From assembly GCA_016702545.1 (NCBI GenBank), contig JADJDT010000015.1:92491-156490 (forward strand): a stretch of DNA of 64,000 nt. The letters are read 5' to 3'. Made by a program: the position numbers and the translations under genes. Under the pieces are notes generated by a model. That model was not told the origin of the DNA. It ran no database searches and saw only the letters and a list, made by a program, of their open reading frames with translations. Every line of letters starts with the position of its first letter. Position 1 is the stretch's first letter. Source of the stretch: Pseudomonadota bacterium (GTDB taxonomy: Bacteria; Myxococcota_A; Polyangia; GCA-2747355). This document shows positions 61,690 through 64,000 of the stretch, piece by piece.

Positions 61690-62376
61690 ATGGCTGAGAC
61701 GCCCTTCGAGGGATGGGTACGCGGCGAGAGCATGGCGATCTGCCTCGGCGCGCAGCAGACCCGCAAGCCCTTGGGTGAGAATCCCGCCTCGCCGCTGCAA
61801 CAGTCCTACATGAACTGCGGTCTGGAAGCGATTCGCCAGGTGATCAACAAGGTCTTCGAGCGCGAGGGCAAGAGGCCCGTGAGCCAGGAGTTACTCCTCC
61901 TCTACGCGCTTCGGAAGAACCTCACCGTGCTACCCGCGGTCCTCGCGGGAAATGCATCCACCGTCCTCCGACAAATGGGCGCCACCACCGCGTACCAACA
62001 GCAGCAGCTGCTCGATGATTTTGGCATCGCAACCGACGTCTGGCACTACCTCCAAGGATGGGAGGATGCCCTCGCACGCGAGCGGATGTGCACGGACGTG
62101 CTGATCCCGGAGGTATGCGCACGCAAGGGGGTGATCGTGACAGTGGACGCCGCTATTCTGTGGCGGCCTGCGATTGTCGCCCAAATGGGCTTGCTTCCGG
62201 GCCAAGAACGAGGCCGCCACGCCGTGGTCCCCTTCGCTTACGCGGGCGACCGTTTCCTCCTCCACGACTCGGGAGGCCCATTCGATTGTGGCCGAACCGT
62301 GACCGTTGCCTTGCTCAAGACATGCCTGTTGACGTCCGGCCCCGTGGTCGTGACGAAGGAAGCCATCTGGACGTAA
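61690..62376 (+). CDS. C39-like (papain-fold) cysteine peptidase-type protein
   Basis: A 228-residue soluble protein. NCGLEAIRQVINKVFEREGK begins with the Cys of a papain-type fold near residue 43, and ERGRHAVVPFAYAGDRFLLH supplies the histidine with the following Asp (HDSGGPF), the order Cys...His...Asp of C39 peptidases. C39 domains cleave double-glycine leaders of bacteriocins or act in surface-protein processing; no signal peptide or transporter domain is present, and no double-glycine peptide gene was seen nearby. ATG 61690 has GGGGAAGG upstream. A non-catalytic 'C39-like' role is possible. Codon use is slightly less GC-biased than in neighbouring genes, suggesting more recent acquisition. 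Confidence 0.65.
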   Translation: MAETPFEGWVRGESMAICLGAQQTRKPLGENPASPLQQSYMNCGLEAIRQVINKVFEREGKRPVSQELLLLYALRKNLTVLPAVLAGNASTVLRQMGATTAYQQQQLLDDFGIATDVWHYLQGWEDALARERMCTDVLIPEVCARKGVIVTVDAAILWRPAIVAQMGLLPGQERGRHAVVPFAYAGDRFLLHDSGGPFDCGRTVTVALLKTCLLTSGPVVVTKEAIWT

Positions 62377-62391
62377 CCCGCTCCGCGCCCC

Positions 62392-64000
62392 TCAACCCAG
62401 CGCCGCCAGCATCTCGTCGATGCGCGCGAGCTTGACGCGAGGCGCGCCGCGGGCCTGGCCGCGGGCGCGCTCGAGCTGGTCTAGGCGTTGCCAATCGGCG
62501 AAGGAGACGCTGCGCACGCCGCGCTCGCGCAGCAGGCGGGGCAGTGCGTCGGGGTCGGTCGGGGCGTCGCGTGTCGGCAGGGCGCCTTGGGCCGCGTCCT
62601 CCAGCAGGCGGGCGGCGAGCTGCTCGGCGGCGCGTTTCTGGTCGCCGATCAGGCCGCGGGGCCCCTCGGCCGCCCAGCCGGCGACGTAGCAGCCCGGCCA
62701 GGCGTCCCCGCCGGGCGACGACACGATGCGACCGTCGACGTTCGCGATCGTCCCGCGCGCGGGATCGACCGGTAGTCCCGGCAGGGGCCGCAGCGTGAAG
62801 CCCGCGGCGATCACCACCAGGCCCGCCTCCAGGCGCTCGCTCTCGCCGCTGGGCCGGGCGCGCAGCGCCCCGTCCATCCCGGCCTCCAGGCGATTGCGCC
62901 CCAGCCGCAGCGCCGCGACTCGCCCCTCGGGGCCCGGCAAGAGCGCCTCGGGCGAGCGCAGAAAGCCCAGCCGCAGGGTTCGCGCCGCGCCCCGCTGCGG
63001 GCGCCCCGCCAGCTCGCGCAGCAGCGTCAGGTTGTGCGCCGCGCTACCGCTCGGCGCCGCGGCCACCTGCGCGGCGCTCACCGCGTCGAGCGCCAACTCG
63101 GCGGGGTCGACCACCACGTCCACCCCTTCGAGCTCGCCCAGCTCGCGCAGCGCCGCGGGGGCGAAGGCCGCCTGGGCCGGCCCGCGGCGCCCGAGCACCA
63201 CGACCTCCTCGATCGTGCTCGCGCGCAGGGCGTCGAGCGCGCCATCCGCAATATCGGTGGCGGCGAGCTGCGCCGCCGGCCGCGCCAGCACCCGCGCCAC
63301 GTCGAGCGCGACGTTGCCCTGCCCCACCACCACGGCCCGCGCGACGCCGAGCTCGGGGCGCAGCGCGGCGTGGTCGGGGTGCCCGTTGTACCAGCCGACG
63401 ATGGCCCCCGCCGCGTGGCAACCCGGCAGCGCCTCGCCGGGGATCCCCAGCGGCCGGGCGCCGTCGGCGCCGTGGGCGAAGATCGCTGCGTCGTAGCTCG
63501 CGCGCAGCTCGTCCACGCTCAGGTCGCGCCCAACCTCGACGTGGCCGAAGAAACGCAGGCCCGGGTGCGCCGCGGTCCGCTCGAAGACCCGCGTCATCGC
63601 CTTGATGCTCGGGTGGTCGGGCGCCACCCCTCCCCGCACCAGGCCAAAGGGCGTCGGCAGCCGCTCGAAGAGGTCCACCTCCACCCGCGGCGTCCGCGCG
63701 CGCAGCAGCGCCGCGGCGGCGAAGAAGCCGGCCGGCCCCGCCCCGACGATCGCCACCCGCAGCACGCCCTCTGCCGAGTCGCGCCCGAGCGCGCAGACCA
63801 CGACCGAACCGAGCAGCGCGGTCGCCAGATAGACCACCCCGTAGAAGAGCACCGCCGCCAGCCCAAGCGCCGAGAAAGCCCCGTAGCCGACCAAGAGGTA
63901 GCCCGCGTGCGCGATCGCCGAGTACGCCAGCAAGCGCTTGAGGTCGGTCTGCGCCAGCGCGGCCAGGTTGCCCAGCGTCATCGAGACGACAGCGAGCACG
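62392..64000 (-). CDS. Truncated NuoN-like segment joined in frame to FprA-like ferredoxin-NADP reductase
   Basis: A single reading frame runs off the right edge. The first ~78 residues seen are the membrane core of a NuoN/NuoM-type complex I subunit (MTLGNLAALAQTDLKRLLAY, SAIAHAGYLLVGYG), ending LGSVVVCALGRDSAEG. Then from ~63765 begins a complete FprA/adrenodoxin-reductase-type flavoprotein: VAIVGAGPAGFFAAAALL (FAD site), FGLVRGGVAPDHPSIKAM, VVVGQGNVALDVARVLAR (NADP site), ending in CYVAGWAAEGPRGLIGDQKR. The NuoN part lacks its last ~150 residues. No stop separates the halves, although GTG 63765 could start FprA alone. Either a genuine fusion or a deletion joint; the FprA domain itself appears intact. 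Confidence 0.8.
   Translation of the reverse strand, partial: VLAVVSMTLGNLAALAQTDLKRLLAYSAIAHAGYLLVGYGAFSALGLAAVLFYGVVYLATALLGSVVVCALGRDSAEGVLRVAIVGAGPAGFFAAAALLRARTPRVEVDLFERLPTPFGLVRGGVAPDHPSIKAMTRVFERTAAHPGLRFFGHVEVGRDLSVDELRASYDAAIFAHGADGARPLGIPGEALPGCHAAGAIVGWYNGHPDHAALRPELGVARAVVVGQGNVALDVARVLARPAAQLAATDIADGALDALRASTIEEVVVLGRRGPAQAAFAPAALRELGELEGVDVVVDPAELALDAVSAAQVAAAPSGSAAHNLTLLRELAGRPQRGAARTLRLGFLRSPEALLPGPEGRVAALRLGRNRLEAGMDGALRARPSGESERLEAGLVVIAAGFTLRPLPGLPVDPARGTIANVDGRIVSSPGGDAWPGCYVAGWAAEGPRGLIGDQKRAAEQLAARLLEDAAQGALPTRDAPTDPDALPRLLRERGVRSVSFADWQRLDQLERARGQARGAPRVKLARIDEMLAALG

Noticed and set aside
1..64000. tRNA, rRNA, transposase or integrase genes
   Set aside because: I saw none in the sequence; the island edges do not show an obvious att site or tRNA.

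Overview
The window is very GC-rich and reads as the chromosome of a Gram-negative bacterium of the Myxococcota / former Deltaproteobacteria type. The pointers are a PknB-like Ser/Thr kinase with a C-terminal membrane anchor, large TPR proteins, LVIVD-type and other lipoproteins, a histone-deacetylase-family protein, two PMT-like membrane glycosyltransferases and a ctaA-ctaB heme A cluster. Genes are tightly packed, with many 4-bp ATGA/GTGA start-stop overlaps. The genus is not determinable from the sequence alone.

Layout. 1-2.4 kb: tail of the kinase gene, then glgC. 2.5-8.7 kb (minus): flippase, lipoprotein and TPR protein as one coupled operon. 9-11 kb (plus): DUF2505-like protein and DUF2723-type glycosyltransferase. 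11.2-18.1 kb: TolC-like protein and dusA (minus), divergent from an RND adaptor and pump (plus). 18-22.2 kb: LVIVD lipoprotein, a Cys-containing hypothetical, a TMTC-like glycosyltransferase and a CBS-domain protein. 22.4-24.4 kb: HDAC-family protein. 24.6-28.3 kb (minus): three coupled genes (unknown, nuclease-fold lipoprotein, outer-membrane-like protein).

28.5-50.4 kb (minus) is a defence island. Its backbone is a class 1 DISARM system in the order HTH regulator, drmD (SNF2 helicase), drmMI (adenine methylase), drmA (helicase), drmB (DUF1998), drmC (phospholipase-D nuclease). A RecF/OLD-like ATPase and an unknown partner sit between drmMI and drmA. A DUF262 protein, a HEPN protein, a 62-residue protein, a TPR protein and a 252-residue protein follow downstream in a chain of overlapping genes. 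A DUF6932-like plus helical protein pair lies upstream. Several island genes carry single-base frameshifts, and drmB carries an in-frame amber codon at codon 41, so the locus is either decaying or affected by sequence errors.

50.6-64 kb: Pro/Ala-rich tail-anchored protein, HAD phosphatase, two conserved unknowns (one DHH-like), pruA, a heme A operon (small membrane protein, ctaA, ctaB, ABC ATPase, Rieske protein), a broken short-chain dehydrogenase, a C39-like cysteine peptidase, and at the right edge a reading frame joining a truncated NuoN-like segment to an FprA-like ferredoxin reductase.

The most unusual non-coding signal is a family of 130-160 bp palindromic intergenic elements (six complete copies and one half copy). 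They share a core but have unrelated, still self-complementary, outer arms. Four lie between convergent genes, where the arm contains or touches the neighbour's stop codon. One sits across the 5' end of the HDAC-family gene.
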